Assembly (NCBI GenBank): GCA_964504655.1
Contig: CAZDFD010000001.1
Span: forward strand, 1-64,000
Reading direction: 5' to 3'
From: JANXAZ01 sp964504655
GTDB taxonomy: Bacteria > Pseudomonadota > Alphaproteobacteria > Geminicoccales > Geminicoccaceae
Length of the DNA: 64,000 nucleotides
The notes beneath the pieces were generated by a model. That model searched no databases. It was not told the origin of the DNA and was given only the letters and a program-made list of their open reading frames with translations. The translations under genes and the position numbers were made by a program. Position 1 is the first letter of the stretch, and every line of letters begins with the position of its first letter. This document shows positions 32,774-43,124 of this stretch, piece after piece.

Positions 32774-33699
32774 GGCCGCTCGACCAGCTGTCGCGGCGCC
32801 CGGGCCAGGAGCAGTCGGGCGAGACCGGAGGCCGTCCAGGGGACGAGCGGCTTGCCGATCTCCGGGCCTGTGGTCGCCCAGGCGAGCTCGAGGCCGAGCT
32901 CTGCGGCGGCCACGAGCCCGCCCAGCCGGCGCGCCGCGTCGAGCCGCGTCGTGATCATCCGGCGCACTCCCAGAACCTGGAACGTGGCGGCGATCTCGAC
33001 CGCGTCGCCGACGGCGAGACCGGCCGGCATGACGAGCACGGCCTCGAGCCCGAGCCGGCGGACGGTCGCGGCGAGCTCCGCCATTTCCGTCCGGTCGAAC
33101 GGATTCACCCCGGGCGAATCGACCAGGACCAGCCCGCCGGAGCGCACCGTCCCGGCCTCGGCCTCGATCGGCGCAGGCACGAGCCGCATCGGGGCCAGGA
33201 GCGCCCGCAGCTGATCGAGCGCTCCGGCACGTCGTTCGTCGGCGTTGCGAACCTCGACGGAGAGCCCCGCCAACAGGCCCATCGCTGCGAGCCGCGCCAC
33301 GGTCGTGGTCTTGCCGGCCCCCGGCGGCCCGACCAGGACGAGCGAGCTCGCGGGAGACGGCTCGGTCGGGCCGAACCGCAGCCGGCCCGCCAGCGCCGAG
33401 GCGAGGAGTAGACCGGGGTCGGAGGGGCCGCAGACCACCCCCCCGAGCAGGCTCGAGACGGCGCCGGCCGCGAGCCCGTGGTGCTCGAGCGCGGCCGCTG
33501 CCGTCGCCAGCGCCGGAGCCGGCGGTGCCGGTGCCAGGAGGGTTTCGAGATCGGTCTCCGAGGTGTCGGCCGCCGCGGTCAGGCGGACGCGGCCGGCCTC
33601 CTCGCGGGTCGCCACGATCACCGCCTCCGCGCCGAGCGCCTCCCGCATGCGGGCGAGCGCCGCTTGCATGCTCGGAGCCTCGAAGGTGCGCAGGCGCAT
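32770..33699 (-). CDS. flhF: Flagellar biosynthesis GTPase FlhF
   Basis: A 309-residue SRP-family GTPase that directs placement of the flagellar basal body. The N-terminus MRLRTFEAPSMQAALARMREALGAEAVIV is the characteristic FlhF B-domain start. The G domain has the P-loop LVGPPGAGKTTTVARLAAM near residue 125, a degenerate DSPGVNPFD in place of DTAGR, and TRLDAARRLGGLV. It is short compared with enteric or Vibrio FlhF proteins. It lies between flhA and flhG as in many polar flagellates, so polar flagellation is a reasonable inference. Confidence 0.9.
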   Translation of the reverse strand: MRLRTFEAPSMQAALARMREALGAEAVIVATREEAGRVRLTAAADTSETDLETLLAPAPPAPALATAAAALEHHGLAAGAVSSLLGGVVCGPSDPGLLLASALAGRLRFGPTEPSPASSLVLVGPPGAGKTTTVARLAAMGLLAGLSVEVRNADERRAGALDQLRALLAPMRLVPAPIEAEAGTVRSGGLVLVDSPGVNPFDRTEMAELAATVRRLGLEAVLVMPAGLAVGDAVEIAATFQVLGVRRMITTRLDAARRLGGLVAAAELGLELAWATTGPEIGKPLVPWTASGLARLLLARAPRQLVERP

Positions 33700-33702
33700 C
33701 GT

Positions 33703-35792
33703 TCAGATCTGCCCGAGCGCCTTGAGACGCGCCTTCGGGTGGATCTCGTTCTGGGACAGCACCACGGTCGAGGGTCGGAAGCGCTCGACGATCGAGCGGA
33801 CGTAGGGCCGGATCGCAGGGCTCGTGACCAGCGCGGGCAGCTCGCCCTTGAGCGCCTGCGCCTCGAACGCCTCGCGCGTCACGCGGATGAATTCCTGCAA
33901 CTTCGACGGCGGCATCGCGAGCTGCCGCTCGTCGCCCTGGCCGACGAGCGCGTCGGCGAAGGCCTGCTCCCACTCGGGCGACAGCATGAGCAGCGGAAGG
34001 TAGCCGCCCGGCCCGGTGCAGGCGGTGCTGATCTGGCGCGCCAGTCGGGCCCGCACGTGCTCGATCACGAGGACGATGCTCTGGGTGTGGGTCACCGCCT
34101 CGGCGATCGCCTCGAGGATCAGCCTCAGGTCGCGCACCGACACCCGCTCGGCGAGCAGGCCCTGCAGGACGCGCTGGATCCCGCCCGTCGTGATGCGTGC
34201 CGGAACCAGGTCCGACAGCAGCTTCTGGTAGTCCTCGCCCAGTTCCTTGAGGAGTTTCTGCGTTTCCGCGAACGACAGGAGCTCGGCCAGGTGCTCCTTG
34301 ATGATCTCCGTGAGATGGGTGGTGACGACGGTCGCCGGGTCGACGACGGTGAGTCCGCGAAAGGAGGCCTCGTCGCGGAGCGCCGGTGCGATCCAGCTCG
34401 CGGGAAGGCCGAAGGTCGGCTCGGTCGTGGCCTCGCCCGGGAGGTCGATCGGCCGCCCGAGCGGGTCCATGACGAGGAGCATCGCCGGTCGAAGCTCGCC
34501 GCGCCCGCCCTCGAGTTCCTTGATGCGAGCCACGTAGACGTTGGACGGCAGCTGGATGTTGTCCTGGATCCGCACCGAGGGCAGCACGAAGCCGAGCTCC
34601 TGGGCGAGCTGGCGGCGAAGGGCCCGGATCTGCTCGGTGAGCCTCCCTCCCTGGGCCTCGTCGATCAGCGGCAAGAGCCCGTAGCCGAGCTCGAGGCGAA
34701 TGGGGTCGATGGCGAGCGCCGCCGACACGGCCTCGTCCTGGCCAGCCTGGGGCCGCGCGCCCGCGGCCGGGGCCGCTGCGGGTGCTGCCGCCGGGGCGGG
34801 TTGCGGTCGCGCGCGCCGGGCGAGCCAAGCCGCGCCCGCCGCGAGCCCGAGAAATGGCAGAGCCGGCAGGCCCGGAAGAAGCGCCAGGGCCACGCCGAGA
34901 CCGGCTGTGACCCCCAAGGCCCTGGGAAACGCCCCGAACTGGGCCAGCAGCGCCCGATCGGCCCGGCCGGTGACACCGGCCTTGGTGACGAGCAGGCCCG
35001 CCGCCATCGAGACGAACAGCGCCGGGATCTGCGAGACGAGGCCATCGCCGATCGTGAGGAGCGTGTAGGTGGCGGCCGCGTCGGCGAGGCTCAGACCCAT
35101 CTGCGCGACGCCGATCAGAAGGCCGCCCACGAGGTTGATCGCGGTGATCAGCAGCCCGGCGATGGCGTCTCCGCGCACGAACTTGGCGGCACCGTCCATC
35201 GCCCCGAAGAACGCGCTCTCCTCCTCGAGCGCGCGCCGCCGCGACCGGGCGGCCGCCTCGTCGATCAGTCCCGCCGACAGGTCGGCATCGATGGCCATCT
35301 GCTTCCCGGGCATTGCGTCAAGCGAGAACCGGGCCGCAACCTCAGCGATGCGCCCGGAGCCCTTCGTGATCACGACGAAGTTCACGATCACCAGGATCGC
35401 GAACACGATGAGGCCGATCACGAAGCTCCCCTGCATGATGAAGCGGCCGAACGCCGCGATCACCTGGCCGGCCGCCTCGGGTCCACCGTGACCCTCGGCC
35501 AGAATCAGCCGCGTCGAGGCGAGGTTCAGCGCGAGCCGCAGCATCGTCGCGATCAGGAGTACGGTCGGGAAGGAGTTGAAGTCGAGCGGCCGCTCGATGA
35601 AGAGGGCGGTCAGCAGTATCAAGACCGAAAGCGTGATCGAAACGGCGAGCAGCAGGTCGAGGAGGAGCGCAGGCAACGGCAGGATCAGGACCACGAGGAT
35701 CGCGACGACCGCGAGCCCGAGGAGAACGTCGCCCTCGCGGAGCGAGCGGGCGATCGCCGGCCAGCCGCCGCCCACGACACCCTGGACCAGGG

Positions 35793-35799
<7 letters not shown>
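33703..35799 (-). CDS. flhA: Flagellar export gate protein FlhA
   Basis: A 698-residue core component of the flagellar type III export gate. The N-terminal half has eight membrane helices. The conserved cytoplasmic FHIPEP-type loop is visible as ARFSLDAMPGKQMAIDADL and GAMDGAAKFVRGDAIAGL. The C-terminal cytoplasmic domain (from about residue 345) binds chaperone-substrate complexes and includes GYGLLPLIDEAQGG and IRPYVRSIVERF. Between them lies an Ala/Pro-rich linker near 330-355. Start overlaps the flbD stop by 7 bp. Confidence 0.97.
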
Positions 35800-37142
<1,343 letters not shown>

Positions 37143-37452
37143 GCCCCCTCCATCGCCCGTAGGCGTTCCCGACGCTCGTCCCCGCGGCCGAGGGATCCCG
37201 CCGCTCGTCGCCGACCTCGGGCCGCCGACGACTTCGACGCGCGTGTCGCAGGCGCGCTCGGGTTGCCGGTCAGAGCCGGACCTGGTGTGACCCGAGGCGT
37301 CGACGACCGCGGTCCAGCGGCGTCCGTCGAGCAATGCGATCGGCGGTGGCTCTGCTCCGGGATCTCCCGGGGCGTGGCCGCGCCTCCCGACGGCCCGGCA
37401 CCCCGGCTGCGCACTGCGCACGCAGAGCCGTGGTCCGGGAGCCGCGGGCCGC
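37143..37452. other. 310-bp gap between fliN and flbD without a confident gene
   Basis: No recognisable gene or RNA. A 108-codon open frame on the minus strand (37130-37456) starts with an ATGA overlap at the fliN stop and ends just inside flbD, but its composition (Arg/Pro/Ser/Ala-rich, no motif) is what random GC-rich DNA gives. The flbD frame itself is also open through the whole gap. I see no sigma-54 or CtrA consensus here. Confidence 0.5.
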
Positions 37453-37779
37453 TCATGTCTCACCCCTGACGATCTCGGTCATCGTGATGCCGAGGCGATC
37501 CTCGACGACCAGCACCTCGCCACGAGCGACCAGACGGTTGTTGACGTAGATGTCGACGGGATCTCCCACCTTGCGATCGAGCTCGACGACCGCGCCGCGC
37601 CCGAGACGCAGCAGCTGATTGACGGGGATCGTCGTCCGACCGAGGACGGCCGAGACCTGCACCGGCACGTCGTAGACCGCGCTCAGCCGCTCGAGACCGC
37701 CCGTCGCGAGGGCCTCGCCGCGGGCCTCCTGCATCGACGCCTCCTTGGGAACCGGCTGCAGCTCGGTGTCCTTGGACAT
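37453..37779 (-). CDS. fliN: Flagellar motor switch protein FliN
   Basis: A 108-residue C-ring protein of the SpoA fold. YDVPVQVSAVLGRTTIPVNQL, LGRGAVVELDRKVGDPVDIY, NRLVARGEVLVVEDRLGITM and TEIV form the complete SpoA domain from about residue 33 to the end. With FliG and FliM it forms the rotor switch. The start follows the fliH stop directly (TGA-G-ATG). FliM is not in the window. Confidence 0.95.
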   Translation of the reverse strand: MSKDTELQPVPKEASMQEARGEALATGGLERLSAVYDVPVQVSAVLGRTTIPVNQLLRLGRGAVVELDRKVGDPVDIYVNNRLVARGEVLVVEDRLGITMTEIVRGET

Positions 37780-37780
37780 C

Positions 37781-38542
37781 TCAGTCTTCCCCCTCTCGCT
37801 GGCTCGGAGCGACGGACCCGGCGAGGGCGGCGAGCACGCGCTCCGCAACCGCCGCGGCCCAGCTCGCCGCGTCGAGCTCCGACCACATGTCGCCGCAGCT
37901 GAGCCGGACGAGCCCGTCGCCGGCGTCGTGCGGGCGCACCTCGCACGGCCCCTCAAGCCCCGCCCGGGCGAGAAGCGCGGGTACGGACGCGGCGAGCGCG
38001 TCGAGCGAGCCCTGCGGAACCTCGAGGACGAGGGCGGCCGGGCGAGGCTGCCCCGGGGCGGCCCGCAGGATCCTCTCGACGGCTTCCGCCAGCCGCACCT
38101 CCTGCAACCTCGGGACGAGCGCGCCGAGTGCCGAGGCGACCGAGCGGCGGAGGACCTCGCAGAACGTGGCGTGGCGCTCGGCCAGATCGGCGCGCAGATC
38201 GGCGACCGCGATCTCCAGCCGGGCGCGGAGCGCGGCGTCGGCGTCGGCGGCTCGTGCCGCCGCAGCGCGCTCGGCGGCCGACGCGGCGACCGCCGCCGCG
38301 GCGGCGCAGGCCCGGGCGAGCTCGGCCTCGTCGAACAGGAGCTGCGCCAAGGGCTCGGCCGCCTCGTGCGGCTCCACGACGGTGGTCGCCGCCGCCGGCT
38401 CGGGCTCGACCGCGGCGAGATCGCCCAGCTGCAACGGACGGGCTTCGACCCGCGGCTGCGACACACCCAATGCCGGCCCGTCGAGATGGATCCGGTGCCC
38501 CGGTACTATCGGCTCGAAGATCGGCATCGCCCACATCCTCAA
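37781..38542 (-). CDS. fliH: FliH/FlbE-like flagellar assembly protein
   Basis: A 253-residue protein at the position of fliH (called flbE in Caulobacter). It has an N-terminal disordered part, a long Ala/Glu-rich coiled coil (about residues 75-135, AELARACAAAAAVAASAAER), and a C-terminal globular part that resembles the FliH/V-type ATPase E-subunit domain (CEVRPHDAGDGLVRLSCGD). FliH regulates the FliI export ATPase. Primary sequence is poorly conserved, so the call leans on order between fliG and fliN. The ATG overlaps the fliG stop (ATGA). Confidence 0.8.
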   Translation of the reverse strand: MRMWAMPIFEPIVPGHRIHLDGPALGVSQPRVEARPLQLGDLAAVEPEPAAATTVVEPHEAAEPLAQLLFDEAELARACAAAAAVAASAAERAAAARAADADAALRARLEIAVADLRADLAERHATFCEVLRRSVASALGALVPRLQEVRLAEAVERILRAAPGQPRPAALVLEVPQGSLDALAASVPALLARAGLEGPCEVRPHDAGDGLVRLSCGDMWSELDAASWAAAVAERVLAALAGSVAPSQREGED

Positions 38543-39552
38543 TACACCAGCTGATCGTCCTTGCCGTCGGCAAGGAAGACCTCGCCAGCGGCGGCCAGCT
38601 CCTTGGCCATGTTGACGAGGAACTGCTGAGCCTCCTCGACGTCGCGCAACCGCACCGGGCCCATGGCCTGCATGTCGTCACGCAGGATCTTGGCCGCCCG
38701 CTCCGACATGTTGCTGAAGAACAGAGTGCGCATTTTCTCGCTGGCGCCCTTGAGAGCGACCGCGATCCGATCGTTCCCGGCATTCCTCAGGAGAAGCTGG
38801 ACGCCCGAGCCGTCGAGGCGCGCCAGGTCTTCGAACGTGAACATCAACGTCTTGATGCGATCGGCCGCCTCCTTGTCGCGCTCCTCGAGACTCGCCATGC
38901 AGCGCGCCTCGGTCGCCCGGTCGAGGTGGTTGAAGATCTCCGCCATCACCTCGTGGGTATCGCGGCGCTGGCCGCGGGCGAGATTGCCCATGAACTCGGC
39001 GCGGAGCGTCCGCTCGACATCGGCGAGCACCTCGTGTTGGACGACATCGAGGCGGAGCATGCGCACGATGGCCTCGCTCGCCAGGTCCTCGGGCAAGTTG
39101 GACAGCACCCGGGCCGCGTGAGCAGGCTCGATCCGCGACAGCACGACGGCGATCGTCTGCGGATATTCGTTGCGAAGGTAGGAGGCGAGCACCGTCTCGT
39201 TGACGTTGCCGAGCTTGTCCCACACGGTTTTCCCGGTCGGTCCGCGCAGGCTGTCCATGATCTCCTCGAGCCGATCCTTGTCGAGAAAACGTGCCAGCAG
39301 CCGCTCGGTGGCGTCCAGACCGCCGGAGACATCCCCCGTGGTGGTCATCATTTGGCCGAATTCCTCGAGCACCCTCTCGACCACCCGACTGTCGACGCGG
39401 CCGAGCGTGGACATCGTCTGGGAGAGCTCCTTGACCTCGTCGATCTCGAGGGCCGCGAAGATCTGTCGGGTATGCTCCTCGCTCAAGGCGAGCAGCACGA
39501 CTGCGGCCTTCTCGGGCCCACTCAGGCTCTCGTGGCTGGTGACGTCGGGCAC
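38539..39552 (-). CDS. fliG: Flagellar motor switch protein FliG
   Basis: A 337-residue rotor protein that receives torque from the MotA stator. The N-terminal domain (LSGPEKAAVVLLALSEEHT) binds FliF. The middle domain carries the alphaproteobacterial form NEYPQTIAVVLSRI of the EHPQ motif near residue 128. The C-terminal torque helix has DLARLDGSGVQLLLR and the charged MFTFEDL segment. The length and all three domains are normal. It lies 12 bp after fliF. Confidence 0.97.
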   Translation of the reverse strand: MPDVTSHESLSGPEKAAVVLLALSEEHTRQIFAALEIDEVKELSQTMSTLGRVDSRVVERVLEEFGQMMTTTGDVSGGLDATERLLARFLDKDRLEEIMDSLRGPTGKTVWDKLGNVNETVLASYLRNEYPQTIAVVLSRIEPAHAARVLSNLPEDLASEAIVRMLRLDVVQHEVLADVERTLRAEFMGNLARGQRRDTHEVMAEIFNHLDRATEARCMASLEERDKEAADRIKTLMFTFEDLARLDGSGVQLLLRNAGNDRIAVALKGASEKMRTLFFSNMSERAAKILRDDMQAMGPVRLRDVEEAQQFLVNMAKELAAAGEVFLADGKDDQLVY

Positions 39553-39564
39553 GGCGGGCCTCGC

Positions 39565-41250
39565 TCAGCGCTGCTTCAGCCAGACTCGGATGACCCGGAC
39601 CGCGTCGTCCGGGCGATCGGCGACCAGCCCCGACAGATGCTCGAGGAGTGGCCGGGCGGTCGGCGTCGCATCGGCCTCGGCGCTGCCCGGCTCGAGCTGC
39701 GCCGCCGGCTGGACCGCACTCAGCTGGCCGGTCGCCTCGGCGCCCCCGCCCACGAGCGCCGGCTGCGGGCCGGCGACGGCCGGCGGCTCGATGGGCGCAG
39801 CCGGCCGCAGGCTGCGGACGAGGGGTCGCACCCCGAACAGGAGCACGAGGACCGCCAGGATGGCCAGCCCGGCGAGCTCGCCGACGCGTGCGAGCTCGTC
39901 CCGCGACAGCGAGAGCGGGTCGCTCTCGGGGGGTGCCGCAACCTCGGGCTGCAGGAACGGCCGCGAGACCACCTCGACCACGTCGCCCCGCTCCTCGTCC
40001 ACACCGGCGGCGCTACGGACCAAGGCGGCCAGCTGGGCCAGCTCCTCGGCGCTGCGCGCCTCCTGCCGACGGGTGCCGTCCGGGGCGACCGTGGTGACGC
40101 CGTCGACCTGCACCGCGATCGACAGCCGACGGATCTGGCCGGGCCGGCGGGTCTGGCTGCGGACGGTGCGGGAGATTTCGTAATTGACGGTCTCTTCGGT
40201 ACGCGAGGTGCGCTCGGCGGCGGCCGGCCCGCCGGGCTGAGCGTTGCGCTCGGTCGGCAGGTTGTTGCTGACCGAGACCGTCCCGGCCTCGCCGTCCCGG
40301 CGGTCCCCGCTCTCCTCGACGGTCTGGGTGCTGCGGGCGACCTGCCCGTTCGGATCGTATTGCTCGGCGGTCGTGCTGACCTCGTCGAGCTCGAGGTCGG
40401 CCGTGACCTCGGCCTCGACCCGACCCGGGCCGATGGTCCGCTCGAGCAGCTGCAGGATCTTGGCGCGCAGCCGCTGCTCCAGGGCCAGCCGCTGCTCGTC
40501 GAGGTCGGCGCCACCCAGGCCACCGGCCGCACCCTCGCCCCCGCGCGCGAGGAGGTTGCCACGATCGTCGACGATGGTGATGCGCGAGACGTCGAGGCCC
40601 GGCACGGCGGCGGCCACCAGGTTGCGGATCCCCTGGACCTGGCGGCGCTCGAGGCCGGCGGAGGAGGCGAGGGTCAGTACGACGGAGGCCGAAGCCGCGT
40701 GCCGGTCCCGCTCGAAGAGCTCGCGGCGCGGCAGCACCAGGTGGACGCGGGCGCCGCGCACGGGACGGATCGCGGCGATGGTGCGGGCGAGCTCGCCCTC
40801 GAGCGCGCGGCGGAGATTGACATTGGCGAGGAAGTCCGACGTTCCGAGTGGCCCGCCGCGGTCGAACACCTCGTAGCCGACCGATCCCCCCACGGGCAGG
40901 CCCTGTTCGGCCAAATCCATGCGCAGGCGGAGCGCCCGGTCGGCAGGAACCAGGAGCGCGTCACCGGCCGGGCTCAGACGGTACGGAACCGCCCCGGCCT
41001 CCAGTCGCTCGATGATCCGGCGGGCGTCGTCGGTGGCGAGGCCACCGAACAGGAGCGTGTAGGGCTGCTCGAGCGAACGCGCCACGACCAGCGCGAAGAA
41101 GGCGGCGAGCGCCACCGTCACGGCGCCGAGCGCCAGGATGCGGCCGGCGCCGAGCGCCCGGATCTGGGCCAGGAGCCCCTGCGGCGGGCCTGCGGCCGCC
41201 GTTCGATCGCCTTCCGCCGGCGAGCCGAGCGTCTGGACCTCGGTAGCCAT
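39565..41250 (-). CDS. fliF: Flagellar MS-ring protein FliF
   Basis: A 561-residue MS-ring subunit. It has an N-terminal membrane helix near residues 37-58, then ring-building domains 1-3 in the periplasm. Recognisable stretches are LEQPYTLLFGGLATDDARRI, GTSDFLANVNLRRALEGELARTI and RVHLVLPRRELFERD. A second membrane helix (LAGLAILAVLVLLFGVRPLV) near 455-475 is followed by the short FliG-binding tail ending DDAVRVIRVWLKQR. First gene of the fliF-fliG-fliH-fliN operon; a CtrA-like box lies about 50 bp upstream of the start. Confidence 0.97.
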   Translation of the reverse strand: MATEVQTLGSPAEGDRTAAAGPPQGLLAQIRALGAGRILALGAVTVALAAFFALVVARSLEQPYTLLFGGLATDDARRIIERLEAGAVPYRLSPAGDALLVPADRALRLRMDLAEQGLPVGGSVGYEVFDRGGPLGTSDFLANVNLRRALEGELARTIAAIRPVRGARVHLVLPRRELFERDRHAASASVVLTLASSAGLERRQVQGIRNLVAAAVPGLDVSRITIVDDRGNLLARGGEGAAGGLGGADLDEQRLALEQRLRAKILQLLERTIGPGRVEAEVTADLELDEVSTTAEQYDPNGQVARSTQTVEESGDRRDGEAGTVSVSNNLPTERNAQPGGPAAAERTSRTEETVNYEISRTVRSQTRRPGQIRRLSIAVQVDGVTTVAPDGTRRQEARSAEELAQLAALVRSAAGVDEERGDVVEVVSRPFLQPEVAAPPESDPLSLSRDELARVGELAGLAILAVLVLLFGVRPLVRSLRPAAPIEPPAVAGPQPALVGGGAEATGQLSAVQPAAQLEPGSAEADATPTARPLLEHLSGLVADRPDDAVRVIRVWLKQR

Positions 41251-41300
41251 GACCTTCGTGCCGTCGCGCCCCTGCGCGCGGGCACCCTAGGTCGGCTCGG

Positions 41301-41315
41301 TAAAGACCCCGTTAA
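41301..41315 (-). promoter_or_regulatory. CtrA-like box upstream of fliF
   Basis: TAAA-N7-TTAA (41301-41304 and 41312-41315) matches seven of the eight conserved bases of the CtrA site TTAA-N7-TTAA. It stands out in very GC-rich DNA and lies about 50 bp before the fliF start, where Caulobacter has its CtrA-controlled fliF promoter. Inference by consensus and position. Confidence 0.5.
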
Positions 41316-41334
41316 CGGCAGCGATGCCGGCCGC

Positions 41335-41613
41335 TCAGCGGAACTCCTGCAGCCGCGTCACCCGCAGCCCGACCAGCCCGTGCCGGTCGATCAGCCGCTC
41401 CCACGAGGCGTACTCCTCGGCCGACAGGTTGTAGCGCCGACAGGCATCCTCGAGGGTCAGGAGGCCCCCGCGGACGGCCGCGACCACCTCTGCCTTGCGG
41501 CGGGCGACCCAGCGGCGCGTCGACGGTGCCGGCAGGTCCTCGAGCCGCAACGGCAGGCCGCTCGGCCCGATCGCGATCGTCGACCGCTCCAACTGTTGCT
41601 CCGACATCGACAT
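41335..41613 (-). CDS. sciP: CtrA inhibitor SciP (DUF1153)
   Basis: A 92-residue helix-turn-helix protein of the DUF1153/SciP family. It has GPSGLPLRLEDLPAPSTRRW, RRKAEVVAAVRGGLLTLEDA, YNLSAEEYASWERLIDRHGL and the C-terminal GLRVTRLQEFR, all nearly diagnostic. In Caulobacter SciP binds CtrA at its promoters and stops recruitment of RNA polymerase in newborn swarmer cells. Here it lies between flgE and fliF, linking the cell-cycle circuit to flagellar genes; I recall a similar neighbourhood in Caulobacter. A CtrA-like box lies about 65 bp upstream. Confidence 0.93.
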   Translation of the reverse strand: MSMSEQQLERSTIAIGPSGLPLRLEDLPAPSTRRWVARRKAEVVAAVRGGLLTLEDACRRYNLSAEEYASWERLIDRHGLVGLRVTRLQEFR

Positions 41614-41677
41614 CTCCGTCCCGAACCTCTGGCGATCCCCCGTCTCGGGTGCTGGGCCGATTCCTAGCCCTGCCCGC

Positions 41678-41692
41678 TTAATGCTCGGCTAA
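41678..41692 (-). promoter_or_regulatory. CtrA-like box upstream of sciP
   Basis: TTAA-N7-CTAA (41678-41681 and 41689-41692; on the minus strand TTAG-N7-TTAA) matches seven of eight conserved CtrA-site bases, in the 141-bp gap between flgE and sciP. CtrA control of sciP is known in Caulobacter; the match here is by eye. Confidence 0.5.
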
Positions 41693-41754
41693 TCGGCCCG
41701 GCAATCGACGAAGGCATGCACCAAGGTACTCTACCTCGGACCAAGTCTCAGAGG

Positions 41755-43083
41755 TCAACGACGAAGCCGGATCAGCTCGTCGAGCATCTCGTCAGTGGTC
41801 GAAATGACCCGAGCATTGGCCGAGTAGGCGCGCTGCGTGATGATCATCTTGGTGAACTCGTCGGCCAAGTCGACGTTGGAGCTCTCGAGAGCGGAAGGCG
41901 TCAGCCGCCCCGCGCCGCCCTCACCCGGTGCCCGGAGCATGAACTCGCCCGACAGGTCCGAGGGCGCGTAGACGTTGCCGGAGCGCGGGTCGAGGCCGGC
42001 CGGATTCGGGAAGGTGGCGAGCGGCAGTCGATAGAGCCGGCGCTGCTCGCCATTCGTGAAGGAGCCGAGGACGAAGCCGTCCTCGTCGATCGAGACGCCG
42101 TTGAGCGTGCCCACCTCGGCGCCGTTCTGCGACACGAAGGCGATGTTGGTAGGGCTCGCGAACTGGGCGAGGCCGTCGGTCGAGCCGATCTCGCCGAGGT
42201 CGATCGCGATGTCGCTCGGATCCGCACCGGTGGTCGCCAGCCACTCGATCGAGGCGCCGTTGACACCCGCCACCAGCGGAGTGAGGCCGTTGGCGGCCAG
42301 GGAGCCGTCGCCGGCGAAGGTGACGGTCCCCGAGGCGATCAGGCCGTTCGGATGGGTCGCGATCTCGACGTCGGCCACGGCGGCGGCGACCTCGACGTTC
42401 CACACGTTGGCCGTCGGATCCTTGAGGAAGGCGAAGGTCAGGTCGTGGGAACGGCCGAGGCTGTCGAAGACCTGAACGGCCCGGGTGAAGTGCGGCTCGA
42501 CGCCCACCCCGGTCGCCAGGAAGGCCGCCATGTCGCCGGCAGCGTACGCGCCTGCGAAGGCCGCCTGGTCGGCGTCCAGGTTGGCACCGACCGCGACCTC
42601 GGTCGTCGCGAGCGCGATGCCGTTGGCGATCTGGACATTGACGGTCTCGAGCTGGTTGACGTCGACGATGTCACCGTCGCCGTCGAGCCGCCAACCCTGC
42701 AGATAGAAGCCCGAGGGCATGCGCAGATTGCCGAGTTCGTCGGTCGAGAAGTCGCCCGCTCGCCCGTAGAGCTGTTGACCCGTGCCGTCGACGGCCTCGT
42801 TGACCACGAAGAAGCCCTGGCCGATGATCGCGACGTCGGTCGACGAGCTGCTCGACTGGATCAGACCCTGGCTGCCGATCGTGTAGAACGCCTGGGCGGT
42901 GACACCGCCCGGGCGGTAGGTCTTCGAACCCGCCTCGCGCGCCACCATGCTCGTGAACTGCGCTTCCGCGAGCTTGTAGGCCGTGGTGTTCACGTTGGCG
43001 ACGTTGTCGGAAATGATGCTCATCGAGCGGCTCTGCGCCGCGAGCCCGGTCACACCGGTGTACAAGGAGCCAAACAGGGTCAT
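41755..43083 (-). CDS. flgE: Flagellar hook protein FlgE
   Basis: A 442-residue hook subunit. The N-terminal rod/hook signature is GSLYTGVTGLAAQSRSMSII followed by SDNVANVNTTAYK. IGQGFFVVNE is the conserved FlgE/F/G block near residue 90. The C-terminal D0 helix is SNVDLADEFTKMIITQRAYS, ending in DEMLDELIRLRR. The middle is the variable surface domain. It is exported by the flagellar type III system without a cleavable signal. It follows flgD after 41 bp. Confidence 0.96.
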   Translation of the reverse strand: MTLFGSLYTGVTGLAAQSRSMSIISDNVANVNTTAYKLAEAQFTSMVAREAGSKTYRPGGVTAQAFYTIGSQGLIQSSSSSTDVAIIGQGFFVVNEAVDGTGQQLYGRAGDFSTDELGNLRMPSGFYLQGWRLDGDGDIVDVNQLETVNVQIANGIALATTEVAVGANLDADQAAFAGAYAAGDMAAFLATGVGVEPHFTRAVQVFDSLGRSHDLTFAFLKDPTANVWNVEVAAAVADVEIATHPNGLIASGTVTFAGDGSLAANGLTPLVAGVNGASIEWLATTGADPSDIAIDLGEIGSTDGLAQFASPTNIAFVSQNGAEVGTLNGVSIDEDGFVLGSFTNGEQRRLYRLPLATFPNPAGLDPRSGNVYAPSDLSGEFMLRAPGEGGAGRLTPSALESSNVDLADEFTKMIITQRAYSANARVISTTDEMLDELIRLRR

Positions 43084-43124
43084 CGGGGGCGTTCTCCCTA
43101 GGGCTTTCTGGTTGGGGCTCCGGC

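Noticed and set aside
32774..34828. Long N-terminal extension of flhG
   Set aside because: Runs through flhF and flhA in another frame; the MinD-type Walker A begins directly after GTG 32773.
37143..37463. 107-residue N-terminal extension of flbD
   Set aside because: FlbD proteins begin at the receiver domain (MRLLIVGE); the extension has no recognisable sequence.
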